NCBI RefSeq assembly: GCF_000425505.1
Contig: NZ_AUDO01000001.1
Span: forward strand, 186,001-250,000
From: Flavobacterium frigidarium DSM 17623
GTDB taxonomy: Bacteria > Bacteroidota > Bacteroidia > Flavobacteriales > Flavobacteriaceae
Direction: 5' to 3'
DNA length: 64,000 nt
Part shown: positions 26,569 to 35,637 of the stretch, piece after piece
Layout: every line of letters starts with the position of its first letter
How positions within the stretch are numbered: position 1 is the first letter of the stretch
Position numbers and translations under genes: made by a program
The notes under the pieces: generated by a model
Databases searched by the model: none
Seen by the model: only the letters and a program-made list of their open reading frames with translations
What the model was told of the DNA's origin: nothing

Positions 26569-27297
26569 CTAGATAGGCATGTAAGTCGAAACTTTCCAAT
26601 CAGCGTTTGATAAGTCAATGTAATTGTAATGCAGCACATCATTTTTGTCAAACTGCCCATTTTTGTTCGTATCTTCTACTGTTCGAAAATACAATCTATT
26701 GCTTGATTCTATTAAATTCCAGTCGATCAACTCTTGAAAATCTGCAGAAACTTTTGTGAAATTTGCTCCACTAATATCACTTAAGTACAATGACTTAATA
26801 TCACTAGCATCTAAGCGACCATCTCTATTAGTATCTACATCGTACATTGTGTACACCATTACTTGTTTTCTAACGCGATCAGAAACAGATCTTAAATACG
26901 TAGCTGTTTGAATTAAAGCAGGTTTATCAGTAAGCGGTCTAATGGAATCAGAACCTATTTTTTGGAATTTTAAATTCTGTAAATATCCTGTAATCTCATC
27001 TTCTCCATAATTCGAAATTGTAAAACTCAAATCGATTACACTTGACGAACCGTATCTAGATTTTGTTCCGCGTTCGTATACTCTTAGATCAGCGACAGGA
27101 TGAATAAGATAGTCAGTACCATCCATTTGTATTGGCAAATCAGCAATCGCTACTTGAGCAGAATCCACTTTAGATGTAGTTTTTGATTTGTTTGCTGCAT
27201 CATAAATTACTTTAGGCTTTTCTTCTTCTTTCTTGCAACTAACAACAAGTAAAACAGAAAGACTCAATAATGCTGTATGTAATTTTTTCATAACCAT
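26569..27297 (-). CDS. Lipoprotein with two EF-hand-like calcium loops
   Basis: A 242-residue envelope protein. The N-terminus MKKLHTALLSLSVLLVVSC is a lipoprotein signal with the lipidated Cys in VVSC; the ATG at 27291 may be used in place of the one at 27297. The middle is a beta-rich domain. Two calcium-binding loops follow: DVDTNRDGRLDASDI and DTNKNGQFDKND, with acidic or polar residues at the expected coordinating positions. The spacing resembles a dockerin or EF-hand pair, but there is no cohesin partner in view. Its role is unknown. Confidence 0.82.
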   Translation of the reverse strand: MVMKKLHTALLSLSVLLVVSCKKEEEKPKVIYDAANKSKTTSKVDSAQVAIADLPIQMDGTDYLIHPVADLRVYERGTKSRYGSSSVIDLSFTISNYGEDEITGYLQNLKFQKIGSDSIRPLTDKPALIQTATYLRSVSDRVRKQVMVYTMYDVDTNRDGRLDASDIKSLYLSDISGANFTKVSADFQELIDWNLIESSNRLYFRTVEDTNKNGQFDKNDVLHYNYIDLSNADWKVSTYMPI

Positions 27298-27487
27298 GTA
27301 ATATTAAAAAATAAAACCAAATGTAATCATTTTTAAAAACCAATTTATAATTTAACAGCATTTTATGCACTTAAAATAGGCAGCAACCCTGCTAAAAATT
27401 TGATAACCAACAGATCAATCCTCCTAAGCAAGATATACAGTTAAGTTCTTTTATTCGATAAAAAAGTAAGAAGTAAGAATCTTAAAA

Positions 27488-29185
27488 TTATTGTTGACTT
27501 CTAAAAAAGCGAGTTTCAAATGTTTTAGTATTCCCTACTTTATCCTCCACAACAACTCTAAGTTCGTTTGCCCCTTCAGCTACATTACCATTACTAAAAT
27601 CATGCGTAATTTTTCCAGTTTTATAGTCATATTCGAATAAAACCCATTTACCGTTCAAATAACCGTTGTAGGATTTTATTCCAGATCCACTGTCACTTAT
27701 GCGTAGTTGAATAGTTTTTTGACTACTAATCCATTTACCTTCAATAGAGGCAGTGATTGCAATAGAAGGTGTTGTAGTATCACTATATAAACGGTATCTT
27801 CCTAACGATCTCACTTTTGCAGAGAATTTATTTCCTTTAATCCAAGTATAATTATAACCAGCTCTGCCCCTACTATCGATATCAGCGATATACATTTTTT
27901 CCTTTTCAGCTTCTGTATACGAATCGTCTTCGATTGTGATTGTGAAATTAGACTGTACCGGGATACTTTCATCGCTCATATACAAGGTCTTTCCTTTAAC
28001 GTCAAAATCCATTTCGAAATCATCGTAGAATGTTCCAGCAGGAATATCCACAGTAAAATTTTCTTTCGAAAAAATATTATCCTTAGCTGCTTTAACAAAA
28101 TACTCAGAGTGTGTTTGTTCCCTTTTAACAATAGGATTTGTAAGATCATAGTTCACTGGAACTGTAATTACAGTTGTGTTTCCAAAAAAATCAGAAACCT
28201 CAATTCGATACACCGAAGCCAGATTAGGCAAAACATCCACCACTCCATTATCTTTATCTGCTTTAATGATACTCAAAGGATACGGCGTTTTCATAAACAA
28301 CTTTTGAACGCGCTGTGAATTTTGACGGTATTTTGGATAATCAATAAGTGCATTGATATACCTCATCTCGTCAAACGAATAAGTATCTAATTGGTAACCA
28401 AAACTTGCACTTCCATTTAAATAGGTTTGTACCTTATATACACCATTTTTATTATAAGAAACGTTATCATAGTCAGCAGCAGTGATCCCGAAACCTATTT
28501 TACCATTTGCTTTTACGCTAGTGGCTAAATAAGTACCATCTTTTTGCAACGATAGACTCAATAGCAGCGGACGTTTTGATTGATTAATGATTACGTCGTC
28601 CTCTACAGGGTAGACATATAATGCAGAAACCACTGGTTTTTTAGTATCCTTTATAGCGCTATCAAAACCAAACAATAAAGGATTGATAATTTTCTCCGTC
28701 TTACTATCTCTAAATTCAAAATGCAAATGCGGCCCTTGAGACGAACCCGTATTTCCAGAGAAAGCAATTACTTGACCTTTTCTAACAGGAAGCTCATGAG
28801 GTTTTAAAAATAATTCTACTTCGTATGCTTCCTCCTTATAGTACGCTTTGTAGATATAATCTTTAATTTCAGCATTGGCATTTTGAAGGTGACAATATAC
28901 CGAAGTGTATCCATTAGGATGCGTAATATAAATAGCTTTTCCATTTCCATATGGAGACATTTTTATACGAGAAACATAGCCATCTGCAACAGCATGAACA
29001 TCAAGACCTTCACGCTGTAATGTTTTAAAATCGAATCCAGTATGAAAGTGATTGGGTCTTAGTTCACCAAAGTTACCAGACAGTTGTACGGGCACATCTA
29101 GCGGTAATCTAAAATAATCTTTAGGGTAATTTGTTTGGGCAATAACACTAGTGGAAAGCACTAGAAATAATCTTAAAAATTTCAT
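27488..29185 (-). CDS. Exported M23-family metallopeptidase
   Basis: A 565-residue protein with a signal peptide (MKFLRLFLVLSTSVIAQ) and an N-terminal LytM/M23 domain. SGNFGELRPNHFHTGFDF carries the first HxxxD zinc site (His and Asp), and SSQGPHLHFEFRDS carries the second (HxH). The remainder is beta-sandwich-like, with a YNLTNPIV and late GKWISSQKTIQLRISDSGSG region resembling Ig-type folds that may dock on the cell wall. M23 enzymes cut peptide cross-links in peptidoglycan. The signal peptide fits better from the ATG at 29185 than from that at 29194. It is transcribed away from the zapA cluster. Confidence 0.9.
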   Translation of the reverse strand: MKFLRLFLVLSTSVIAQTNYPKDYFRLPLDVPVQLSGNFGELRPNHFHTGFDFKTLQREGLDVHAVADGYVSRIKMSPYGNGKAIYITHPNGYTSVYCHLQNANAEIKDYIYKAYYKEEAYEVELFLKPHELPVRKGQVIAFSGNTGSSQGPHLHFEFRDSKTEKIINPLLFGFDSAIKDTKKPVVSALYVYPVEDDVIINQSKRPLLLSLSLQKDGTYLATSVKANGKIGFGITAADYDNVSYNKNGVYKVQTYLNGSASFGYQLDTYSFDEMRYINALIDYPKYRQNSQRVQKLFMKTPYPLSIIKADKDNGVVDVLPNLASVYRIEVSDFFGNTTVITVPVNYDLTNPIVKREQTHSEYFVKAAKDNIFSKENFTVDIPAGTFYDDFEMDFDVKGKTLYMSDESIPVQSNFTITIEDDSYTEAEKEKMYIADIDSRGRAGYNYTWIKGNKFSAKVRSLGRYRLYSDTTTPSIAITASIEGKWISSQKTIQLRISDSGSGIKSYNGYLNGKWVLFEYDYKTGKITHDFSNGNVAEGANELRVVVEDKVGNTKTFETRFFRSQQ

Positions 29186-29304
29186 GATATACATTTTTGC
29201 TAAGGTAAAAAAAGTAATTCGTTATCGTTTATAAAAAAACACAAATCGTAAACATTTACAAGTCAATAATTTGACTATTTTAAAATAAAAAAACCAATAA
29301 AATA

Positions 29305-29334
29305 TTGTAATAATAAAAAGTAATACTAAATTTG
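29305..29334 (+). promoter_or_regulatory. Promoter of the coiled-coil/zapA operon
   Basis: TTG at 29305-29307 is followed after 19 bases by TAAATTTG at 29327-29334, the full Bacteroidota consensus. The ATG of the first gene is 28 bp downstream. Confidence 0.8.
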
Positions 29335-29362
29335 TAATATTAAGTAATGAATAGAAAATATA

Positions 29363-29653
29363 ATGAGTGTAATTGTAGAAATAATTGATACTCTTGAATA
29401 TAAAATTGAAAAACTTATATCAAAAATTGAAAGTTTAGAGAAAAATAATCAAGAAATAAAAATCGAATTAACAAAATCTGCAGCAGTCATACAATCTCAA
29501 TCAAATGAAATTGAAGCACTTAAAACGCAATATGATACACTAAAAATTGCCAACTCATTACTAGGCAGTGACGATAATAAAAGAGATACTAAGCTTAAAA
29601 TAAATTCATTAATTCGAGAAATTGATTATTGTATTGCACAACTTTCAGATTAA
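29363..29653 (+). CDS. Small coiled-coil protein upstream of zapA
   Basis: A 96-residue, highly charged protein that is nearly all heptad coiled coil: IEKLISKIESLEKNNQEIKIEL and SQSNEIEALKTQYDTLKIANSLL. Its C-terminal stretch INSLIREIDYCIAQL is conserved in flavobacterial homologues as I remember them. It lies seven bases before zapA, so a ZapB-like divisome role is attractive, but this is inference from size, coiled coil and position. Automatic pipelines often misname it as part of phenylalanyl-tRNA synthetase. Confidence 0.75.
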   Translation: MSVIVEIIDTLEYKIEKLISKIESLEKNNQEIKIELTKSAAVIQSQSNEIEALKTQYDTLKIANSLLGSDDNKRDTKLKINSLIREIDYCIAQLSD

Positions 29654-29659
29654 GAAAAT

Positions 29660-29953
29660 ATGGACGAAAAGCTGAAAATAAAAATATCAATCGCAGACAG
29701 AGTATATCCTTTAACGGTGGATTTCTCTCAGGAAGAAGGTCTTAGAAGCGCTTCTAAGAAAATCGATGTGATGATGAAACAGTTTGAAGAAAATTATGCT
29801 GTTCGCGATAAGCAAGATGTTCTAGCCATGTGTGCTTTACAGTTTGCTTCTCAAGTAGAACAAAAACAAATTGATAATTCGATTAATGGTGAAGAAACTA
29901 TCGAAAGAATTAAAAAATTAAATGCGCTTTTAGATCAATATCTCGACAATTAA
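29660..29953 (+). CDS. zapA: Cell division protein ZapA
   Basis: A 97-residue ZapA homologue that would bundle FtsZ protofilaments at the division site. The N-terminal beta part KIKISIADRVYPLTVDFSQEE is followed by ASKKIDVMMKQFEENY, then DVLAMCALQFASQVEQKQ, the classic ZapA dimer region, and a coiled-coil tail. Length and order match the family. It is the second gene of the operon after the coiled-coil protein and is followed by a 6S-like RNA, an arrangement also found in proteobacteria, where zapA precedes ssrS. Confidence 0.88.
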   Translation: MDEKLKIKISIADRVYPLTVDFSQEEGLRSASKKIDVMMKQFEENYAVRDKQDVLAMCALQFASQVEQKQIDNSINGEETIERIKKLNALLDQYLDN

Positions 29954-29973
29954 ACGTTCTTTACAGAAACTAA

Positions 29974-30142
29974 GATACTGCCTACATTAGTTCACATTTG
30001 GTAAACTCAACACTAACATTTTAGAATGAGCGAATCATCACTACTAGAGCATGCCACGCCTTGGCGAGGAAACTTGAACAGTGAGTTAGCTCAAAACTTG
30101 TCTTTTCGAGTTTATGCAATCCGGCTAATGTAGGCTTTTTTT
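29974..30142 (+). ncRNA. ssrS: 6S-like RNA (6S-Flavo candidate)
   Basis: The 210-bp gap between zapA and rny holds no reading frame but is enclosed by a perfect 11-bp stem, GCCTACATTAG (29980-29990) with CTAATGTAGGC (30125-30135), followed at once by T7. Inside, the two halves are partly complementary, with a large open middle (GAATGAGCGAATCATCACTA on one side and TGAGTTAGCTCAAAACTTGT on the other). This long closed rod with a central bubble is the architecture of 6S RNA, which mimics an open promoter and sequesters RNA polymerase. Location next to zapA supports it. The Rfam assignment is from memory. Confidence 0.68.
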
Positions 30143-30163
30143 ATATATAAATTTTAAACAAAC

Positions 30164-31723
30164 ATGGACATAGTAACAATCATTGCAGGAATTATAGGGA
30201 TAATAGTTGGTTTTGGAATTGCCAAAGTCATCGAAAGAAGTAACGTCTCTAATTACCTAAAAAATGCTAAAAAAGAAGCTTCATCTATTTTAAAAGATGC
30301 AAAAGTAGAAGCTGAGAATATAAAGAAAGATAAAATTTTACAAGCTAAAGAAAAATTTATCGAACTTAAATCTGAACACGAACAAGTAATTCTTTCTAGA
30401 GATAAAAAAGTAGCCGAAGTTGAAAAAAGAATTAGAGATAAAGAGTCTCAAATCTCAAATGAGCTTTCGAAAACTAAAAAAGTAAATGATGATTTCATCA
30501 GTAAAACAAATGAAATCGGTGCTAAAATTGAAGTTTTAGACAAGAGACAATCAGAAGTTGAAAAATTACACCAAAGTCAATTACAGCAATTAGAGTTAAT
30601 TTCTGGATTGTCTGCTGAGGAAGCTAAGAGTCAATTAGTCGAAGGATTAAAAGCTGAAGCTAAATCTAAAGCAATGTCTTTAATACAAGACACAATCGAA
30701 GAAGCGAAGTTAACAGCTCAGCAAGAGGCTAAGAAAATCATCATTAACACTATTCAAAGAGTAGGAACAGAAGAAGCAGTTGAAAATTGCGTATCTGTTT
30801 TCAACATTGAATCTGATGATGTAAAAGGTAGAATCATTGGTCGTGAGGGTAGAAATATCCGTGCGCTTGAAGCTGCAACTGGTGTAGAAATCATCGTTGA
30901 CGATACTCCGGAAGCAATTATCCTATCTTGTTTTGATCCTGTGCGTAGAGAGATTGCTCGTTTAGCTTTACACAAATTAGTTACAGACGGCCGTATTCAC
31001 CCTGCTCGTATCGAAGAGGTTGTTGCAAAAACAGCAAAACAAATCGATGACGAAATTATCGAAGTTGGTAAACGTACTGTTATCGATTTAGGAATTCATG
31101 GTTTACACCCTGAATTAATTAAAGTAGTTGGTAGAATGAAATACCGTTCTTCTTATGGACAAAACTTATTACAGCACTCGCGTGAAGTATCTAAGCTTTG
31201 TGGTATCATGGCAGCTGAATTAGGATTAAATGTAAAACTTGCTAAAAGAGCTGGTTTATTACACGATATAGGTAAAGTACCAGACGCAGAAAGTGATTTA
31301 CCTCACGCTTTATTAGGTATGCAATGGGCTGAGAAATACGGTGAAAAAGAAGAAGTATGTAACGCTATTGGAGCGCATCACGACGAAATCGAGATGAAAT
31401 CATTGCTTTCTCCTATCATTCAAGTGTGTGATGCAATATCAGGAGCAAGACCTGGCGCTAGACGTCAAGTTTTAGATTCTTACATACAACGTTTAAAAGA
31501 TCTTGAAGAAGTAGCTTACGGATTCACAGGAGTTAAAAATGCTTATGCTATTCAAGCTGGTAGAGAATTACGTGTAATCGTAGAAAGCGAAAAAGTTTCT
31601 GATGATAACGCAGCAAATTTATCATTTGAAATCTCTCAAAAAATACAAACAGAAATGACTTACCCAGGACAGGTAAAAGTTACTGTAATTAGAGAAACTA
31701 GAGCTGTGAACATAGCCAAGTAA
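30164..31723 (+). CDS. rny: Ribonuclease Y
   Basis: A 519-residue membrane-anchored endoribonuclease that begins mRNA decay. One N-terminal helix (residues 1-20) is followed by a long coiled coil (about 28-185), a KH RNA-binding domain ([20 protein letters not shown], about 221-240) and an HD hydrolase domain. The HD motif is [18 protein letters not shown] near 365-382, with the upstream His in LLQHSREVS. Length and order match RNase Y exactly. It follows the 6S-like RNA and ends with a strong terminator. Confidence 0.97.
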   Translation: MDIVTIIAGIIGIIVGFGIAKVIERSNVSNYLKNAKKEASSILKDAKVEAENIKKDKILQAKEKFIELKSEHEQVILSRDKKVAEVEKRIRDKESQISNELSKTKKVNDDFISKTNEIGAKIEVLDKRQSEVEKLHQSQLQQLELISGLSAEEAKSQLVEGLKAEAKSKAMSLIQDTIEEAKLTAQQEAKKIIINTIQRVGTEEAVENCVSVFNIESDDVKGRIIGREGRNIRALEAATGVEIIVDDTPEAIILSCFDPVRREIARLALHKLVTDGRIHPARIEEVVAKTAKQIDDEIIEVGKRTVIDLGIHGLHPELIKVVGRMKYRSSYGQNLLQHSREVSKLCGIMAAELGLNVKLAKRAGLLHDIGKVPDAESDLPHALLGMQWAEKYGEKEEVCNAIGAHHDEIEMKSLLSPIIQVCDAISGARPGARRQVLDSYIQRLKDLEEVAYGFTGVKNAYAIQAGRELRVIVESEKVSDDNAANLSFEISQKIQTEMTYPGQVKVTVIRETRAVNIAK

Positions 31724-31740
31724 TCCTACTACATTATATA

Positions 31741-31789
31741 AAAATCCCTTTAAACACTTAATAAGTTGTTTAAAGGGATTTTTTTTATC
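31741..31789. terminator. Intrinsic terminator of rny
   Basis: AAAATCCCTTTAAAC (31741-31755) pairs with GTTTAAAGGGATTTT (31768-31782), 15 bp, and continues into T8. The A flank would also serve the convergent xerD gene. Confidence 0.9.
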
Positions 31790-31804
31790 TACTATTTTTA
31801 ATAA

Positions 31805-32704
31805 CTAAGATTTGCGAGGATGGTAATTATTCACCACTTCTTTCAAAAATTTTCTATCTAGGTGTACGTAAATTTCTGTGGTAGTAATAGATTCATGACC
31901 AAGCATTAATTGAATTGACTTTAAATCGGCACCATTTTCTAATAGATGTGTCGCAAAAGAATGTCTAAAAGTATGCGGACTTATCTTTTTTGTTAGTTCG
32001 ATCTTCACAGATAAATCTTTGATAATGGTAAAAATCATAGCTCTTGTAAGCTGTCCTCCCCTTCTGTTTAAAAACAAAGTATCCTCTGCTCCTTTTTTAA
32101 TTTTCAAGTGTGCGCGTATACCATCCTTATAGAAACCAATATATTTTTGTGACAGTTCGCTCACAGGAACAAAACGCTGCTTATTTCCCTTACCGGTCAC
32201 TTTAATAAAACCCTCTTCAAAAAAAAGATCAGATATTTTTAATTCGACTAGTTCAGATACTCGTAGTCCGCAGCCATATAAGGTTTCTAACATGGCTCGG
32301 TTCCTCTCACCTTCATTAGAACTTAGATCGATTGCAGCGATTAGAGCATCTATTTCATCTACAGATAGCGTATCAGGAAGCTTTCTAGATGTTCGTGGAG
32401 ATTCAATTAAAGCAAGAGGATTATCATCTCTATAATCTTCGAAAATTAAAAAAGAGAAAAAACTTTTTAAACCCGAAATAATTCGTGCCTGAGACCTCGC
32501 ATTAACTTCTGAAGAAACCTTATAGATAAATTCCTGAAGTTCACTTTCTGAAATCTTCAATGGAGAAATCGATATTTTATTTGAATCTAGAAATAAAAGC
32601 AGTCGTTCTATATCATAGCTATAATTTTCGACCGTGTTTTTTGATAAACCACGCTCAATTTTCAAATATGCTTGATATTCCTTTATGTATGTTTCCCAAT
32701 TCAT
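31805..32704 (-). CDS. xerD: Tyrosine site-specific recombinase XerD
   Basis: A 299-residue recombinase that resolves chromosome dimers at dif with its partner. The N-terminal SAM-like core-binding domain spans about 1-90 and the catalytic domain about 110-299. All catalytic residues are present: Arg148 (CGLRVSEL), Lys172 (TGKGNKQR), His244 and Arg247 (HTFRHSF), His270 (LGHES) and Tyr279 (EIYVHLD). Length and the standard HLLENGADLKSIQLMLGH string indicate housekeeping Xer and not a mobile-element integrase. Which of XerC or XerD it is cannot be decided firmly; Flavobacterium genes in this place are usually named xerD. Confidence 0.93.
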   Translation of the reverse strand: MNWETYIKEYQAYLKIERGLSKNTVENYSYDIERLLLFLDSNKISISPLKISESELQEFIYKVSSEVNARSQARIISGLKSFFSFLIFEDYRDDNPLALIESPRTSRKLPDTLSVDEIDALIAAIDLSSNEGERNRAMLETLYGCGLRVSELVELKISDLFFEEGFIKVTGKGNKQRFVPVSELSQKYIGFYKDGIRAHLKIKKGAEDTLFLNRRGGQLTRAMIFTIIKDLSVKIELTKKISPHTFRHSFATHLLENGADLKSIQLMLGHESITTTEIYVHLDRKFLKEVVNNYHPRKS

Positions 32705-32732
32705 GGTACAAATTAACGTAATTATTAGCCAT

Positions 32733-32762
32733 AAAAAAACCTCCCATTTGGGAGGTTTTATG
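32733..32762 (-). terminator. Intrinsic terminator of the barrel gene
   Basis: AAAACCTCCC (32736-32745) pairs with GGGAGGTTTT after a short ATTT loop. The T tract on the minus strand lies downstream of the outer-membrane barrel gene. Confidence 0.85.
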
Positions 32763-32784
32763 ATCAGCTTATTATGTCAACAAA

Positions 32785-33294
32785 TTAGAATTTGTAATTG
32801 AATCCTAAATTCAATGAAGAAAAGTCAACTCCCTCTACAGAGATTCCTTTGTACCCTGCATATAATTCTATTTTTTCATTTTGATAACCAAATTTTGGTT
32901 GGTAGTAAACACCACCATCAGAATCCCCTTTTCCAGTGTAAATACCGTAACCTAGGTCTGCACCTAAGAATAAATTATCTGCAAGAGAATATTGAGCAGT
33001 GGCAGCAACAGGTATAAAACCTACAGCCTCGCTTTTAAGCGTAAATGAATTAAAGCCGTCACTAAATGTTACGTCTTTTCCAGAATATGAAGTGTAACCA
33101 GTAGTTACACCTACTTTAAATTCATCTGCAACATTCCATAAATATGCAACGTCAGCTCCAAGATTAACAGAAGTCAAATCTTTGATGTCTCCCATAGGTA
33201 AACCTACATGAACACCTGCTTTAAATTGTCCATCTTGCGCGTTAGCAAATCCAAAAGCTAATACCGCCGCAACAGTTAAAATAATTCTTTTCAT
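32785..33294 (-). CDS. Outer-membrane beta-barrel protein
   Basis: A 169-residue protein with a clear signal peptide (MKRIILTVAAVLAFGFANAQ). Alternating hydrophobic strands follow, such as FKAGVHVGLPMGD, VNLGADVAYLWNV and FKVGVTTGYTSY, and it ends in LNLGFNYKF, with the aromatic C-terminal residue that guides Bam insertion. This is a small eight-strand type barrel of the OmpW/OmpX-like outer membrane family. On the minus strand a TACATTTG -7 element lies at 33330-33323. The physiological role is unknown. Confidence 0.87.
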   Translation of the reverse strand: MKRIILTVAAVLAFGFANAQDGQFKAGVHVGLPMGDIKDLTSVNLGADVAYLWNVADEFKVGVTTGYTSYSGKDVTFSDGFNSFTLKSEAVGFIPVAATAQYSLADNLFLGADLGYGIYTGKGDSDGGVYYQPKFGYQNEKIELYAGYKGISVEGVDFSSLNLGFNYKF

Positions 33295-33615
33295 TTTGTT
33301 TGTTAGTTTAATTAATTTGACACAAATGTATTTAAAACATTACTAAATTTATTTACTGTAAGTAGGAAAAAAGTTGCGTCTAAATTACTTTGAGCTGCAA
33401 ATAATTGTTAGTCAAAATATTACACTTTAAAAAATCACGGTATTTGGTGAGAAAGAAAATACTTTTCAATAACTATAATTACTAGCTAATTATCTAGCTT
33501 CAAGCAAATCTTTATTTATAACGATCATTAAATTAAATCTATGAAGTACAATAAAACTTTTAAAAAAGAGTTAATATTGCACAACAAACATTAAAACAAA
33601 CTAAACATTAAAACG
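33295..33615. other. Divergent intergenic region between two barrel genes
   Basis: These 321 bp hold the divergent promoters of the two outer-membrane barrel genes. Only the TACATTTG element for the minus-strand gene is recognisable, and I see no open frame or repeat. Confidence 0.6.
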
Positions 33616-34161
33616 ATGAAAAAAGCATTTATAATTGCTGGGACATTTTTAGCATTTTCTTTAGGAGCTCAAGCTCAATTGGTGAAATTTGGATTAAAAG
33701 GAGGATTGAACTACGCTAACTTAACTGGGACTGAAATTCAAACTGATGCGATTACTAGTTATCACGTAGGGCTAGTTGCCGAGGTTAAATTAACCGATAA
33801 ATTCAAAGTGCAACCAGAGCTTTTATATAGCACACAAGGGGCGTCATACGAAAATGCTGGAAATGAATTTATTAACGAATTAGGATATTTAGCAATACCT
33901 GTTTTAGCAAAAATATCTTTAAGCGATGCGTTTACTTTAGAGTTAGGACCGCAAGCTTCCTTCTTACTTAGCGAAAAAGATAATTTTGATGTAAATGATT
34001 CTAAGACCTTCGATTTTTCAGTTAATGCTGGTTTAGGATTTAATATAACAAAGAGCATTTTTATCCAAGGTCGTTACAACTTAGGTTTAACAGACACAAA
34101 AGTTTCTGATGCAAAAGCTAAAAATTCAGTAGTACAATTATCTGCTGGTTTCTTCTTCTAA
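33616..34161 (+). CDS. Outer-membrane barrel protein, PorT-like
   Basis: A 181-residue protein with a signal peptide (MKKAFIIAGTFLAFSLGAQAQ). It opens LVKFGLKGGLNYANLTGT and has VGLVAEVKLTDKFKVQPELLYSTQG, strings typical of the PorT/outer-membrane beta-barrel family in Bacteroidota. It ends LSAGFFF with a C-terminal Phe. PorT proper is a secretion component, but most family members have no assigned role, so only localisation is certain. It is divergent from another small barrel gene and followed by a terminator and aroQ. Confidence 0.87.
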   Translation: MKKAFIIAGTFLAFSLGAQAQLVKFGLKGGLNYANLTGTEIQTDAITSYHVGLVAEVKLTDKFKVQPELLYSTQGASYENAGNEFINELGYLAIPVLAKISLSDAFTLELGPQASFLLSEKDNFDVNDSKTFDFSVNAGLGFNITKSIFIQGRYNLGLTDTKVSDAKAKNSVVQLSAGFFF

Positions 34162-34181
34162 AAATATCACAAACAATATTA

Positions 34182-34217
34182 AAAAACCGCTCTTTATTAG
34201 AAGCGGTTTTTTTATTT
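34182..34217 (+). terminator. Intrinsic terminator after the PorT-like gene
   Basis: AAAAACCGCT and AGCGGTTTTT form a stem with a TCTTTATTAGA loop followed by T7. It sits between the PorT-like gene and aroQ. Confidence 0.85.
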
Positions 34218-34234
34218 TTACAAAAACAAGAAGT

Positions 34235-34654
34235 ATGAAAATTTGTATTATCAACGGACCTAATTTGAATTTGTTAGGAAAAAGAGAACCTGAAGTTTAC
34301 GGCAAATTAACTTTTGAAGAATATTTTACTTCACTTCAAATTAAGTTTCCTTCTATTGAGTTCAGCTACTATCAAAGTAATATTGAAGGCGAACTTATAA
34401 ACAAAATTCAAGAGTTTGGATTTGATTATGATGGGATTATTCTGAACGCAGGTGCATACACGCATACTTCTGTTGGAATTGGTGACGCTGTAAAAGCAGT
34501 TACTACTCCAGTTATCGAAGTTCATATTTCGAATACGTATTCTCGCGAAAGCTTTAGACATCAATCCTATATTTCAGGCAATGCCAAAGGCGTTATTTTA
34601 GGTTTTGGATTAAATAGCTACGAACTTGCCGTACAATCTTTTTTAATATCGTAG
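34235..34654 (+). CDS. aroQ: Type II 3-dehydroquinate dehydratase
   Basis: A 139-residue enzyme that converts 3-dehydroquinate to 3-dehydroshikimate in the shikimate pathway. It starts MKICIINGPNLNLLGKREPEVYG, with the catalytic Arg and Tyr of the flexible lid, and has LNAGAYTHTSVGIGDA and VIEVHISNTYSRESFRHQSY, the conserved substrate-binding Asn, His and Arg residues. Length is as expected for the dodecameric type II enzyme. No shikimate pathway genes are adjacent. Confidence 0.95.
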   Translation: MKICIINGPNLNLLGKREPEVYGKLTFEEYFTSLQIKFPSIEFSYYQSNIEGELINKIQEFGFDYDGIILNAGAYTHTSVGIGDAVKAVTTPVIEVHISNTYSRESFRHQSYISGNAKGVILGFGLNSYELAVQSFLIS

Positions 34655-34665
34655 AGAGAAGAACA

Positions 34666-35541
34666 TCATTCGTAGGAATCAGGCTCTACATGAATAAGCA
34701 CATGTCCTAATTCAGGAATTTGACTTAGCAAGACGTCATTCAATTTGTGTGCTAATTCATGTCCTTCCTTCACCGAAATTTTCCCATCGACAATGGCATG
34801 CAAATCAACGTGAAATTGCATTCCTGCTTTTCGAATAAAACATTTTTCGGTGTCAATGATGCCATCGACTGAACGAGCTACTGTACGAATTTCTACAATC
34901 ACATCATCATATAAATGTTCGTCCATAATTTCGCCTAATGCAGGTCTAAAAATGTTGTAGCTATTGTACAAAATAAATACCGAAGCAAATAGTGCAGCCC
35001 AATCATCTGCAGATTCATAACCTTTACCTAAATATATCGCTATCGAAATTCCAATAAAGGCGGCTACCGAGGTGATTGCATCACTCCTATGGTGCCATGC
35101 ATCTGCTTTTAAAGCAGAACTATTTGTTTCTATGCTTCTTTTTATTACTACTCTATACGAATACTCTTTCCACAAAATAATCATTCCCAAAACTATTAAC
35201 GTCCACGGCTTAGGCGATTCATGTGGCCTTTGAATGTTTAAAATACTTTCGTAAGCAATCACCGTTGCCGAAGTAATTAAAAAACCCACTACTAGAAAGG
35301 TAAACAAAGGTTCGGCTCTTCCATGTCCGTATGGATGGTTTTCATCTGGAGGCCTATTCGAATATTTTATTCCACACAATACTAATACTGATGCAAAAAT
35401 ATCTGTAGTCGATTCGATTGCATCTGCAATCAAGGCGTACGAATTGCCAAAGAAACCCGCAAAACCTTTTATGACAGCTAAGCATGTATTTCCTAAAATA
35501 CTGAAATAGGTCGCCTTAATAGCTGTTTTTTCTCGAGACAT
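34666..35541 (-). CDS. Cation diffusion facilitator metal exporter
   Basis: A 291-residue inner-membrane antiporter that exports a divalent metal, probably Zn2+, Fe2+ or Mn2+. Six helices and a C-terminal cytoplasmic domain are evident. The metal site has the DxxxD pattern in ALIADAIESTTDIFAS (TM2) and HHRSDAITS (TM5). The C-terminal domain (about 205-291) carries histidines in MQFHVDLHAIVDG and VLIHVEPD, expected for cytoplasmic metal sensing. HPYGHGRAEPL sits in the cytoplasmic loop. Metal specificity is not assignable. It is convergent with aroQ. Confidence 0.92.
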   Translation of the reverse strand: MSREKTAIKATYFSILGNTCLAVIKGFAGFFGNSYALIADAIESTTDIFASVLVLCGIKYSNRPPDENHPYGHGRAEPLFTFLVVGFLITSATVIAYESILNIQRPHESPKPWTLIVLGMIILWKEYSYRVVIKRSIETNSSALKADAWHHRSDAITSVAAFIGISIAIYLGKGYESADDWAALFASVFILYNSYNIFRPALGEIMDEHLYDDVIVEIRTVARSVDGIIDTEKCFIRKAGMQFHVDLHAIVDGKISVKEGHELAHKLNDVLLSQIPELGHVLIHVEPDSYE

Positions 35542-35637
35542 AACTTATGATTATTCAAATTAAAAAATCGTTTAAATAATACTTTTAAAATGCTAAAAGA
35601 ATTATTTAAACGATTAATAAAAAATTTATAGTTGAAT

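Noticed and set aside
31805..32704. Mobile-element integrase
   Set aside because: Length, motif order and neighbours fit housekeeping XerC/XerD, and there is no tRNA or att repeat next to it.
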